Below are positions 34,406 to 42,892 of a stretch of DNA of 45,856 bases, piece after piece; the stretch's first letter is position 1; each line of letters opens with the position of its first letter. The notes beneath the pieces are model-generated. The model saw nothing but the letters and a program-made list of their open reading frames with translations, was not told the DNA's origin and did no database searches. Source of the stretch: Gammaproteobacteria bacterium (lineage in GTDB: Bacteria > Pseudomonadota > Gammaproteobacteria > Pseudomonadales > Azotimanducaceae). The position numbers and the translations under genes were made by a program. Location of the stretch: contig JAJFKA010000008.1 in NCBI GenBank assembly GCA_021773555.1, forward strand, positions 1 through 45,856. Reading direction: 5' to 3'.

Positions 34406-34726
34406 TTAATATTGGAATTCAGGGAGATTGACGACCAGCCCGTCCAGATCTTCAGTAACCGGAATCTGGCAGGACAAGCGAGAATTTGGCTGCCGGTCCG
34501 GATTCAGGTCGAGCATGGATTCTTCTGCAACGCTGGGTTGTCCAACCTTTGCCATCCAGCTTTCATCAACCAGTACATGACAGGTCGCGCAGGAACATTC
34601 CCCACCGCAGTCTGCATCAATACCGGGAACGAGGTTATCCAGCGCCGCGTTCATCACGGTCGTACCGGGATTTGCATCCACGGAGGATTCGGTTCCGTCA
34701 AACTGGATGTAGGTTATTTTGGGCAT
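34406..34726 (-). CDS. [2Fe-2S] ferredoxin (adrenodoxin/putidaredoxin type)
   Basis: The start at 34726 ([11 protein letters not shown]) gives 106 residues. Cluster ligands are Cys40, Cys46, Cys49 and Cys86 ([13 protein letters not shown] and LSCQIP), the spacing typical for P450 ferredoxins. It is a soluble electron donor. The gene lies 26 bases ahead of the CYP153-type gene on the same strand, so it is most likely the P450's partner. An ATG further out adds residues that do not fit the family. Confidence 0.93.
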   Translation of the reverse strand: MPKITYIQFDGTESSVDANPGTTVMNAALDNLVPGIDADCGGECSCATCHVLVDESWMAKVGQPSVAEESMLDLNPDRQPNSRLSCQIPVTEDLDGLVVNLPEFQY

Positions 34727-34930
34727 AAGGCGATCCTGAGTGAAATCATGAAGTCTGGGGGAAAAAAACAGCCAAAATAGCAAGAATCGATCTGGCAGAA
34801 AAGGTGAAATTAGGCCATGGCCTGATCATTTATGGACAAGCTTCTCCCATAGCGACCTTCTGTAATTGGGGTCTCGGTCAAAATGCAGTAGTGTGTTTTG
34901 ACACCGAACCCTTTTGCTGTCTGCATCATT

Positions 34931-35749
34931 ATGAATAGTCTCATTGCCGATTCAGAAGCCATACTCCGCCTGTCAGTATTTACCCTGATGTTTATCGTGC
35001 TGGCTGTTCTTGAGCGTTGGTATCCACAGCGTCAAATGTCGTTTTCGCGCAGTTGGCGCTGGTTCAGCAATATGGGCCTCGGCGCATTGAATACTGCCGT
35101 CGTGAAAATGGTGGTGCCACTGGCAGGTGTCGGCGCGGCCGTTCTTGCCCAGGAGCGCGGCTGGGGCTTGTTTCAGTGGCTGGATTTGGCAGTGTGGATA
35201 AGCATACCTTTGTTTCTGTTGCTGTTTGATCTGACAATTTATCTGCAACATCGCCTGTTTCACTGGCAACCAGTACTCTGGCGTATGCATCGCATGCATC
35301 ACACCGATATGGATTACGACCTCACCACGGGCAATCGATTTCACCCCGGTTCGATTCTGATCTCAGCCGCCATCAAGCTGGCGCTGGTGCTGTTGACCGG
35401 CCCGCAGGCTATTGCGGTTGTAATCGCCGAAATACTGCTCAATGCCACATCCATGTTCAATCACAGCAATATCCGTTTGCCCGCGCAACTGGACAGGGTT
35501 TTGCGTCTGCTCATCGTCACACCGGATATGCATCGAGTACATCATTCGGTTGATGACCATGAACACAATCGAAATTTTGGATTTAATTTTCCCTGGTGGG
35601 ATAGATTATTCGGTACCTACGTTGCGCAGCCGCTGCGCGGCCATGCTGATATGAAAATCGGCATCAAGGGTTTCCGCCCGGGAACGCCACCCGGCATTAT
35701 CGCTCTGTTAGTTCAGCCGTTCGATAATGGGAGTTCAGACGAGGAGTGA
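34931..35749 (+). CDS. Sterol desaturase / fatty acid hydroxylase family membrane protein
   Basis: The chosen ATG at 34931 gives about 272 residues (an in-frame ATG at 34898 gives 283). Several membrane segments surround the di-iron histidine motifs: LQHRLFH, WRMHRMHH, and DMHRVHHS, the HxxxH and HxxHH pattern of the family. It is an integral membrane di-iron oxygenase that hydroxylates or desaturates a lipid. It lies divergent from the ferredoxin/P450 pair. The substrate is not known. Confidence 0.88.
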   Translation: MNSLIADSEAILRLSVFTLMFIVLAVLERWYPQRQMSFSRSWRWFSNMGLGALNTAVVKMVVPLAGVGAAVLAQERGWGLFQWLDLAVWISIPLFLLLFDLTIYLQHRLFHWQPVLWRMHRMHHTDMDYDLTTGNRFHPGSILISAAIKLALVLLTGPQAIAVVIAEILLNATSMFNHSNIRLPAQLDRVLRLLIVTPDMHRVHHSVDDHEHNRNFGFNFPWWDRLFGTYVAQPLRGHADMKIGIKGFRPGTPPGIIALLVQPFDNGSSDEE

Positions 35750-35767
35750 AGCGAATTCGAGCCTGGG

Positions 35768-35981
35768 ATGACCCCGCTTTTCGGTCAGGGAGCGTGTATC
35801 GCCATCGAAGATGGGCTGGTGCCTGGGCGTGCGTTTGCGCTAAGCAATTCGATCGCGTAGGTACAATTGGCAACCGAAGGGGAAACGTGGTTAATTCGCT
35901 CTATCAGCGGAGCGAACATTGTGTCAGGGGAAACCTGCGCAAGCTGATCAGGAAAATCGATCACACAAAAGAACGGTTGCA
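35768..35981 (+). pseudogene. C-terminal remnant of a FAD-dependent monooxygenase
   Basis: The 30-codon frame from 35768 reads TPLFGQGACIAIEDG, the FAD-binding DAAH-region sequel of aromatic-ring (UbiH/salicylate-type) hydroxylases, and then stops. In another frame the following bases give NRRGNVVNSLYQRSEH, like the family's R-x-x-x-x-x-S segment. The front of the gene is absent and the back is shifted, so this is a relic. It lies between the sterol-desaturase-like gene and the next hydrolase. Confidence 0.6.
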
Positions 35982-36006
35982 AAGCAACTAACACAAAGGA
36001 ATGGGC

Positions 36007-36894
36007 ATGCCACAAATTCAAGCAAATGGGATTCAGATCGAATTCGATACTTTCGGCCATGAAACCAATTCACCGTTAATCCTGGTCATGGGTCTTGGCG
36101 CACAAATGACTGCCTGGGACGAGGATTTTTGTGAGCTGTTGTCCAGCAAGGGACACTACGTCATTCGCTATGACAATCGCGATGTGGGACTCAGCAGCCG
36201 GTTTGATGAGGCAGGACTCCCGGATATGGAACAACTCGTCATGGAACGAATGGCTGGTAAAATCCCTTCCATTCCTTACACCCTGGATGATATGGCTGCC
36301 GACGGTATTGGCTTGATGGATGCGCTCGGTATCACGCAGGCCCATGTTTGCGGTGCGTCACTGGGTGGCATGGTAGTTCAGGCGATGGCGATCAATCATC
36401 CCGAGCGAATACTGTCGGTAACGTCAATTATGTCTACCACGGGTAACCCTGACCTGCCTCCCGCAACACCGGAAGCCATGGAGGCACTCACGGCACCGCG
36501 AGTAAACAACAGGGAAGCGGCGGCCCAGCGATCACTCGAAACTTCCAAAGTCACAGGCAGTCCGGGTTTCCCGCGTGATGAAGCACGTATTGTCCGCAAG
36601 GCACTGGAATCCTTTGACCGGGCCTTTTATCCGGACGGCGTCGCAAGGCAGATGGCGGCAGCCATGCTTCATGGCGACAGAAGACCTGGCCTTAACGAGT
36701 TGAATTTACCCGCACTTGTAATTCATGGGCGCGAAGACCCCCTGATACCCCTGACAGGTGGTCTTGATACGCACGAGAACATTCCGAATGCCAGTTTGAT
36801 GGTGGTAGAGGGTATGGGACACGATTTACCCCTGGGTGCGTGGCATCAGATTGCAGATGGGATCGCGGTGTTGACCGGGCGTCAGTCGGGATGA
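36007..36894 (+). CDS. Alpha/beta hydrolase
   Basis: AAAGGA lies 6 bases before the ATG at 36007 and only 0-2 before that at 36001, so 36007 is chosen (295 residues). The nucleophile elbow is CGASLGG (Ser at residue 118), with Asp in HGREDPLIP and His in GMGHDLP. LVMGLGAQMTAW (oxyanion side) and YDNRDVGLSS are typical of the carboxyl-ester/epoxide-hydrolase-like branch. It is cytoplasmic. The substrate is unknown. Confidence 0.88.
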   Translation: MPQIQANGIQIEFDTFGHETNSPLILVMGLGAQMTAWDEDFCELLSSKGHYVIRYDNRDVGLSSRFDEAGLPDMEQLVMERMAGKIPSIPYTLDDMAADGIGLMDALGITQAHVCGASLGGMVVQAMAINHPERILSVTSIMSTTGNPDLPPATPEAMEALTAPRVNNREAAAQRSLETSKVTGSPGFPRDEARIVRKALESFDRAFYPDGVARQMAAAMLHGDRRPGLNELNLPALVIHGREDPLIPLTGGLDTHENIPNASLMVVEGMGHDLPLGAWHQIADGIAVLTGRQSG

Positions 36895-36987
36895 CTGTGC
36901 TCCGTCAGGTTGCCTGAAAACCGTAACTTGCAGAAACGCTTTAAGTTCACCCTAGCATAACACTGATGTGATTCGGTCTGTGCAGGG

Positions 36988-38148
36988 CTATGGCACCTGG
37001 CGCATTTTTCGGAAACACCGTTGTATCTGCTCAACAAAAACGCCGGGTCGCTCAAAAGCGGCGAAATGCCCACCTTCGTCCAGTACATCAAAGTGGATGA
37101 GTGCCGGGAAGCGTTTCCTTGCCCAGCGTTCGCTGGTTTTGAAAATTTCTTTTGGAAAAATACTGCAGCCCACGGGGATCTCAATCTGGCTGGCCCCGGT
37201 GGCGTTGCTGCCGAAACTCTCCCAGTAAATTCTCGCGGATGACGCTGCCGAATTGGTTAACCAGTACATCATGACGTTATCGAGCAGTTCATCACGGCTG
37301 ACAATGTTTTCAGGGTGCCCGGAGCAGTCCATCCACTGATAAAACTTCTCGATAATCCAGCCTGCCTGTCCCATAGGTGAATCTGCCAGGCCGTAGCCGA
37401 GTGTTTGTGGACGAGTACTCTGCTGTTTGGAATATCCTGAGTCGTGGTCCTGATAGAACTTCATGCCGGTTAGAGCCGATTGTTCCAGTTCTGTGAGGTC
37501 ATCCATGGTATCCGGGTCTGGTGGCGCGATCGGCATATTCATGTGCACGCCGCGGCAACTGCCGAGATTTTGTACACCGATGGCCGTGGTAACGATTGAT
37601 CCCCAGTCGCCTCCCTGGGCGAAATATGCGTCGTAGCCGAGTCGAAGCATCAGGGTATTCCAGGCTGTGGCAATGCGTTCAATGCCCCAACCAGGCTGAT
37701 CAGGCTTATCAGAAAATCCAAATCCCGGGAGTGTCGGACAAACCAGGTGGAATGCATCATCAGCCGAGCCGCCATAGCGGACTGGATCAGTCAGCGGTCC
37801 AATCACTTTCTGGAATTCCACGATCGACCCGGGCCACCCATGCGTCAGGATCAATGGGACAGCCTGTTCATTTGGCGATCTGATGTGTAAAAAATGGATG
37901 CCGAGGCCATCGATCTCGGTTTTAAAGCCAGGCCATTGATTGAGCAATGCCAGGCGTTCCGGCCAGTTGTATTCGTTCGCCCAGTAATCCCGTATCTCAT
38001 GCATGTAGTCGAGCGGGATTCCCTGACTCCAGTCTGCTGGTGTTTGCCGGTCCGGCCATCGCGTCGCTAGAAGGCGGGATTTCAGATCAGCCAGTTCAGC
38101 CGGGGATGTGTTGATCGTAAAAGCTACAACTTCTGCATTGTCCGGCAT
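36988..38148 (-). CDS. Epoxide hydrolase (EHN domain type)
   Basis: The 386-residue product starts with the EHN domain of microsomal-type epoxide hydrolases (LADLKSRLLATRWPDRQTPADW). It goes on with HGWPGSIVEF (oxyanion loop, 103-112), CPTLPGFGFSDKP, and the nucleophile Asp181 in QGGDWGS. The catalytic His lies near HFDVLDEGGHFAAFE. The family turns epoxides to diols. It is cytoplasmic, with no membrane anchor. It lies beside a quinone-oxidoreductase-like gene, minus strand, 13 bases upstream in transcription order. Confidence 0.92.
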   Translation of the reverse strand: MPDNAEVVAFTINTSPAELADLKSRLLATRWPDRQTPADWSQGIPLDYMHEIRDYWANEYNWPERLALLNQWPGFKTEIDGLGIHFLHIRSPNEQAVPLILTHGWPGSIVEFQKVIGPLTDPVRYGGSADDAFHLVCPTLPGFGFSDKPDQPGWGIERIATAWNTLMLRLGYDAYFAQGGDWGSIVTTAIGVQNLGSCRGVHMNMPIAPPDPDTMDDLTELEQSALTGMKFYQDHDSGYSKQQSTRPQTLGYGLADSPMGQAGWIIEKFYQWMDCSGHPENIVSRDELLDNVMMYWLTNSAASSARIYWESFGSNATGASQIEIPVGCSIFPKEIFKTSERWARKRFPALIHFDVLDEGGHFAAFERPGVFVEQIQRCFRKMRQVP

Positions 38149-38161
38149 TTTTGTGTCCTGA

Positions 38162-39142
38162 TTACGAGTAGTTTGTGACTACGATTTTGCCGATAGCGCG
38201 TCGATCCAGCATTTTCATCATGGCAGCACCCGATTTTTGTAACGGGAACGTCTCTCCGGCAGCAGGGCTCAGCTTGCCAGCAGCGATCCACTCGAGGAGG
38301 GTTGTCAGCACGGGCCGGGCCTCACTGGGATTGGCGGCAATATATCCGCCCCAGTTTACGCCGACAATCGAGCATCGTTTCAACAGCGTCAGGTTTAGCG
38401 GTACGCGCGCGATGTCCCCGGTTGCGAATCCGACCACCAGGAACCTGCCTCCAGGTGCCAGGGACCTGAGCGCTGGTTCTGAATATTCTCCGCCGACCGG
38501 GTCATAAACCATGTCCAGTGGTGCGCCGTCGAGGACTGAGGACAATTCGGCACGCCAGTTCTTGCGATTGTAATTGATGACCTGGTCGGCTCCGGCGGCA
38601 AGGCAGGCATCGCGTTTTTTACTGGAGGAGGCCGCTGCGATCACTCGCGCACCCATGGCTTTAGCGACATCGATTGCGGCAATGCCAACACCACCACTCG
38701 CGCCCAGAATCAGCACCGATTCCTTTTCCTGAAGATTTCCGCAATGGGTAAGACCGTGCAGCGCGGTGCAGTAGTTAATCAGGAAACCCGCGGCTGCCTC
38801 GAATGAAAGCACATCGGGAATGGGTGTGCACGCGGCTTCCGGCAGGCAAATTTTCTCGGCGAGTCCGCCCCGGGAAGGGGTTGCGAGTACCCTTTGGCCA
38901 ACTCGCAGATGTTTCACATCTTCACCGGTCTGTTCAACGATGCCAGCAATTTCGTTGCCGGGAATAAATGGCAGCGGCGGTTTGATCTGGTACAACCCGG
39001 CGACGGTAAGTGCATCCACGTAACCGAGGCCGGTTGCATGGATAGCAACCAGGACCTCTGTGGCAGCGGGTGCAGGGTCCGGGACATGCTGAACTTTCAG
39101 CTTGTCAGGGGAATCGAACTGTTCACAAACAATCGCACGCAT
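38162..39142 (-). CDS. NADPH:quinone oxidoreductase-like MDR protein
   Basis: The start at 39142 (MRAIVCEQFDSPDKL) gives 326 residues; an in-frame upstream ATG adds unlike sequence. Features are the GroES-like domain (LPFIPGNEIAGIVEQTGED), and LGASGGVGIAAIDVAKAMGARVIA as the NADPH-binding segment. No zinc Cys clusters are present. Close family members are the two-domain quinone reductases and enoyl-thioester reductases. It lies 13 bases ahead of the epoxide hydrolase gene, likely co-transcribed. Confidence 0.9.
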   Translation of the reverse strand: MRAIVCEQFDSPDKLKVQHVPDPAPAATEVLVAIHATGLGYVDALTVAGLYQIKPPLPFIPGNEIAGIVEQTGEDVKHLRVGQRVLATPSRGGLAEKICLPEAACTPIPDVLSFEAAAGFLINYCTALHGLTHCGNLQEKESVLILGASGGVGIAAIDVAKAMGARVIAAASSSKKRDACLAAGADQVINYNRKNWRAELSSVLDGAPLDMVYDPVGGEYSEPALRSLAPGGRFLVVGFATGDIARVPLNLTLLKRCSIVGVNWGGYIAANPSEARPVLTTLLEWIAAGKLSPAAGETFPLQKSGAAMMKMLDRRAIGKIVVTNYS

Positions 39143-39268
39143 AATGTTCCTGGCAAGACCCTTCACAGTAAAGCGGGTCATCTTATGTGAATTTATTTTG
39201 TGTTGCTACAATGGTGCTCAACGATAGATTTGACTTATCATGTTTCATTTTCAGGAGCGTGTCTCTCT

Positions 39269-40462
39269 ATGCCTGAAACAACGATTTCTCTGCGGGATCC
39301 CGTCGACTTTGAGGCGATCTACTCTAATGCAAAGGCTTTACGTGAAACCTTGACCTCCATGGCTAACAAAATTGAAGAGGCGCGGAGATTGCCCACAGAA
39401 GTTGTTAATCTGCTGATTCAAAGTGGAATGTTCCGCATGAATATGCCCGCCAGCTGGGGCGGGCCGGAGCTCAGTTCTCCGGAACAGGTGAGGGTGATAG
39501 AGGAGATATCCAGAGGGGATGCATCAACAGGCTGGTGTGTCATGCTTGGTTGTGATTCCGGCATTTATTCTGGTTATCTTGAGGATGACGTGGCCAGGGA
39601 CCTTTATCCTCATCTCGATATGATACAGGCAGGTTGGGTTTACCCTGTGGGACGCGCGGAGGAAATCGACGGGGGTTATCGAGTCTCCGGTGACTGGATT
39701 TTCTGCAGTGGTTCAACTCACGCGGATATGATTACCGCCGGTTGTACTGTGTATCGTGATGGGGAACCTGTCCGCAATGCCCAGGGAACACCCGAGTGGC
39801 GTCTGGTGGTGGCCCCGGCCGCGCATTGGCAGATTAAGGATACCTGGCACACCACAGGACTTCGTGGCACCGGCAGCCATGACTACACGACAGTCTCTAA
39901 ATATCTGGTCGTTCCAAGAGAACATTCATTCAGTTTTTTTTCGCCCAAGCGGGAAGGCTTACTCTGGAAAAAGGCCGACACCCTGCTTCGTAAAATGTCC
40001 GGTGTCCCGTTGGGTGTGGCAAGGCAAAGGATTGACGACACTTGCGAGTTGTTGGCGGGAAAAGTGGATCCACTCACCGGGACACCCCACAAAAATTTAC
40101 CCAGAATTAAGAGTGCCATTGCCGATGCGGAGATGATGTTAGGAAGCGCCCGTTCCTATGTCTTCGCTGCGCTCGAAACCCAGTGGGAACTGCTGGAGAA
40201 GGATATCGAACTGAATCGGTCGCAGCGTGCTGACCTCTGGCTGTCGCGACTCAATGCATTCCAGACGGCGAGAAGAATTGCCCGACTTCTCTATGACACA
40301 GTGGGAGGTTCAGCCATCTATACACATCGCAGCCCCCTTGATCGATCGGTACGGGACACAGAGACCATGTGTCAGCATCTGGTTGGGCAACGCAAAGGTC
40401 TGGAGGACATTGGGAGTCTGTTGCTGGATAGCGATGACCAGTCAGGATCACCGATGATCTGA
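39269..40462 (+). CDS. Acyl-CoA dehydrogenase-like flavoprotein (hydroxylase branch)
   Basis: AGGAG precedes the ATG at 39269, giving 397 residues. The N-terminal helical domain has LPTEVVNLLIQSGMFRMNMPASWGGPELS; the middle beta domain follows with GGYRVSGDWIFCSGSTHADM and GLRGTGSHDYTT. The usual catalytic Glu and CoA signature of acyl-CoA dehydrogenases are not clear. The pattern is more like the flavin-dependent monooxygenases of this fold (HpaB/HsaA/DszC-like), which need a separate flavin reductase. The substrate is unknown. It is followed closely by an LLM oxidoreductase. Confidence 0.8.
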   Translation: MPETTISLRDPVDFEAIYSNAKALRETLTSMANKIEEARRLPTEVVNLLIQSGMFRMNMPASWGGPELSSPEQVRVIEEISRGDASTGWCVMLGCDSGIYSGYLEDDVARDLYPHLDMIQAGWVYPVGRAEEIDGGYRVSGDWIFCSGSTHADMITAGCTVYRDGEPVRNAQGTPEWRLVVAPAAHWQIKDTWHTTGLRGTGSHDYTTVSKYLVVPREHSFSFFSPKREGLLWKKADTLLRKMSGVPLGVARQRIDDTCELLAGKVDPLTGTPHKNLPRIKSAIADAEMMLGSARSYVFAALETQWELLEKDIELNRSQRADLWLSRLNAFQTARRIARLLYDTVGGSAIYTHRSPLDRSVRDTETMCQHLVGQRKGLEDIGSLLLDSDDQSGSPMI

Positions 40463-40552
40463 TGTCACAGAATTTTGCGGCAAAGGCACCCACGGGTGTT
40501 AGTCTTCATTCTGGCGCGTATCGAGATCCCGATTTTCACTGAGAGACTAAGT

Positions 40553-41467
40553 ATGGCAATAGGATTAGGCCTGGGGATCTCACGATTTCCGTTTGCGACC
40601 GGATCGGAATATTTCGATTGGGTAGACCTGTGCGAACTTGGCGGAGTTGATTCAATCTGGCAAACGGATCGGCTGGTGTCGAAAGAGCCGATGCTTGAAT
40701 GTATTGCGACCATGGCGGCACTGGCCGGAGCGACCGAGAAGATCCGTTTCGGGATGAACGTCGCGTCAATTGCGTTGCGAGACCCGCTTGTCACCGCGAA
40801 ACAATGCGCCACGATTGACTTGTTGAGCAATGGTCGGCTGCTACCGGCCTTTGGTATAGGCAGCGCCCTTAGTCAGGACTATTCGGCGAGTGGGACGCCA
40901 ACAAAGCGTCGCGGCAAGAAAGCAGATGAGGCCCTGCAGTTGGTTCACCGCTTATGGTATGAGGAGAATGTCGATTTTGACGGGGAATTTTTTCAATACA
41001 AGGGAGCCTGCATTTCCCCGAGGCCAGTCAACGCGAAAATACCCTTGTGGATCGGTGGTTCCAGTAAGGCCGCGATGCGCCGGACCGCGCTGTATGGTAC
41101 CGGCTGGCTTGGCGGCATTGATACACCGGAACAATCTGCGTTGATGGTCAAGGGAATTAAGGCGGCACTTAAAGAAACCGGGCGACAGATTGATCATGAC
41201 CACTATGGTGCAACATTCTCGTTCAGATTCGGTAGTCCAACTGAGGCGAGTGCACAGCGCGCCAGTGAAGGATTGCGTGCGAGGTTAAAACAGGATCCTG
41301 GCCGCTATATGGTTGTTGGTGATTGTGCTGCGATCAAAACGAGAATCAACGAATTTATCAATGCGGGATGTTCAAAGTTTGTGATGTTACCGATAGCGAC
41401 GAACCCGGCTGATATGATGAACCAGACCAGGCATTTCATCGAGGAACTGCTGCCCGAATTTTCCTGA
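40553..41467 (+). CDS. LLM-class flavin/F420-dependent oxidoreductase
   Basis: The start at 40553 (MAIGLGLGISRFPF) gives 304 residues; the upstream extension from 40475 is unlike the family. Features are YFDWVDLCELGGVDSIWQTD, ALAGATEKIRFGMNVASIALRDPL, SNGRLLPAFGIGSA and IPLWIGGSSKAAMRR, the luciferase-like TIM barrel. Cofactor (F420 or FMN) and substrate are unknown. It sits 90 bases behind the acyl-CoA-dehydrogenase-like gene and is convergent with the zinc-ribbon gene. Confidence 0.85.
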   Translation: MAIGLGLGISRFPFATGSEYFDWVDLCELGGVDSIWQTDRLVSKEPMLECIATMAALAGATEKIRFGMNVASIALRDPLVTAKQCATIDLLSNGRLLPAFGIGSALSQDYSASGTPTKRRGKKADEALQLVHRLWYEENVDFDGEFFQYKGACISPRPVNAKIPLWIGGSSKAAMRRTALYGTGWLGGIDTPEQSALMVKGIKAALKETGRQIDHDHYGATFSFRFGSPTEASAQRASEGLRARLKQDPGRYMVVGDCAAIKTRINEFINAGCSKFVMLPIATNPADMMNQTRHFIEELLPEFS

Positions 41468-41493
41468 GTCCCCCGGGCGGCCCATCTGTCAGG

Positions 41494-41865
41494 CTAATCG
41501 ATTTTTCTAACGATCTCCTGAAACTGGTCGAAAATTTCGTCTTCCATGTAATCGCGAAATTCCCCGGCATCGAAAAATGCACCACGACACGTGGGGCAGG
41601 ATTCGAACTTTATTTCAAACGGTTCCGTCTGTAATACGTGATTCATTTTCACCTTGCACACCGGGCATGGAACATCGACTATCTCGTTAAGGCGCGCACC
41701 AACGAATTCGTCACCGATATCAATCGTCTCGGCACCCTTTAGTGAACGTAAGTCCTCTTTCTCCAGATGATCGAAAAACATGCCAAAACACTCGATGCAG
41801 CGGTCGATTTCAATGCCGTTGAAGTCGATCACTTCCATATCCTTAAGGCATTTTGGGCATTGCAT
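41494..41865 (-). CDS. TFIIB-type zinc-ribbon protein
   Basis: The 123-residue product has two zinc-ribbon knuckle pairs: CPKC (3-6) with CIEC, and CPVC with CPTC. The linker is acidic. The pattern fits the zf-TFIIB domain family of small bacterial proteins, whose role is unknown. AGGAGG lies 7 bases before the ATG. It comes 63 bases after the LLM gene in the same direction, so it probably belongs to the TonB receptor-LLM-zinc ribbon run. Confidence 0.88.
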   Translation of the reverse strand: MQCPKCLKDMEVIDFNGIEIDRCIECFGMFFDHLEKEDLRSLKGAETIDIGDEFVGARLNEIVDVPCPVCKVKMNHVLQTEPFEIKFESCPTCRGAFFDAGEFRDYMEDEIFDQFQEIVRKID

Positions 41866-41928
41866 GGTCTTCCTCCTGTCGCGTTATGAGCCGTCCAATC
41901 GGTTTAGCTGATTGCTGAAATGTTATCC

Positions 41929-42843
41929 CTATACCTCTGAGGCTAAAAATCCCAGCGTTCTATCGAAGCTTTCTTTGTCTGCTGCGACTATTGAAGCACA
42001 AAAGTCTGTGACTCCGATATTTTTAAGTCTGGTTATCTTGTTACGCAATTCCGCTTCATTACCAACGAAAGCCAGATCCGCTGGTCCTTCGATACCTTCC
42101 TTATCGAGCATGGAACGATATGACGGTAGCATTCCGTAGATCTGCAATTCCTTTGCAATCAGAACCTTTGCAGCATCCGGGTCGCTGCTAAGAATAATTG
42201 GGAAGCCTGCGACAATCGTTGCATCAGGTTTGCCCGCAGCATTGGCCGCCTTGTTAATAGAAGGAATGATGTAGGTTTCCAGGGTATTTGGCCCGGTCAT
42301 CCAGGTAATGGTGCCGTCGGTTTGCTCTCCGGCGAGCTTCAGCATTCGCGGTCCCAGTGCCGCAACCAGTAGCGGGACCGGCGCCTGGCCCCCCATTTTC
42401 AGCGTGACATTGTTTACTGTGTAATGCTCCCCGGCAAAGCTGGTAGTCTCGCCGCGGAGCAGGGGTGCAAGCACCGACAGGTATTCGCGCATGTGCAGCG
42501 CCGGTTTTTCGTAGGAGAACCCCAGCATGCCCTCGATCACAACCTGATGAGACAGGCCAATGCCCAGTTTAAATCGTCCGCCGGATGCGGCGCCTGCTGT
42601 TAACGCCTGCTGTGCGATAGCCGTCGGGTGTCTCGGGTAAGAAGGTGTGACCGCAGTCCCAAGGCCGATTTTACTGGTTGCCTGGCCTACTACCGAAAGG
42701 GTTGAGATTGCATCGAGACCGAAAATGTTAGCCATCCACAAATTGTCAAAGCCTTGTTTTTCTGCAGTCTGAGCCTGTGCGACGATACTTTCGATCGTAC
42801 CCTCGGGACCGTCAGTTGCGCCAACCATTAATCCTGTTCTCAT
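41929..42843 (-). CDS. LLM-class oxidoreductase, probably F420-dependent
   Basis: The 304-residue product starts MRTGLMVGATDGPEGTIES and carries AEKQGFDNLWMANIFGLDAI, IGLGTAVTPSYPRHPTAIAQQALTA, GRFKLGIGLSHQ and PVLVAALGPRMLKLAGE (here PVPLLVAALG). This is the pattern of the MSMEG_4879-like F420 subfamily (TIGR03564). The substrate is unknown. It lies 49 bases after the TonB-dependent receptor on the same strand, so uptake and conversion of one compound may be linked. Confidence 0.87.
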   Translation of the reverse strand: MRTGLMVGATDGPEGTIESIVAQAQTAEKQGFDNLWMANIFGLDAISTLSVVGQATSKIGLGTAVTPSYPRHPTAIAQQALTAGAASGGRFKLGIGLSHQVVIEGMLGFSYEKPALHMREYLSVLAPLLRGETTSFAGEHYTVNNVTLKMGGQAPVPLLVAALGPRMLKLAGEQTDGTITWMTGPNTLETYIIPSINKAANAAGKPDATIVAGFPIILSSDPDAAKVLIAKELQIYGMLPSYRSMLDKEGIEGPADLAFVGNEAELRNKITRLKNIGVTDFCASIVAADKESFDRTLGFLASEV

Positions 42844-42892
42844 TTAAAATTCCTGTAAGTTTGTGGGGTCATCAGTTCGCAGTTGCGAGGAT

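Noticed and set aside
35785-36060. 91-codon minus-strand ORF over the FAD-monooxygenase remnant
   Set aside because: The plus-strand relic explains the open frame; the minus product has no family features.
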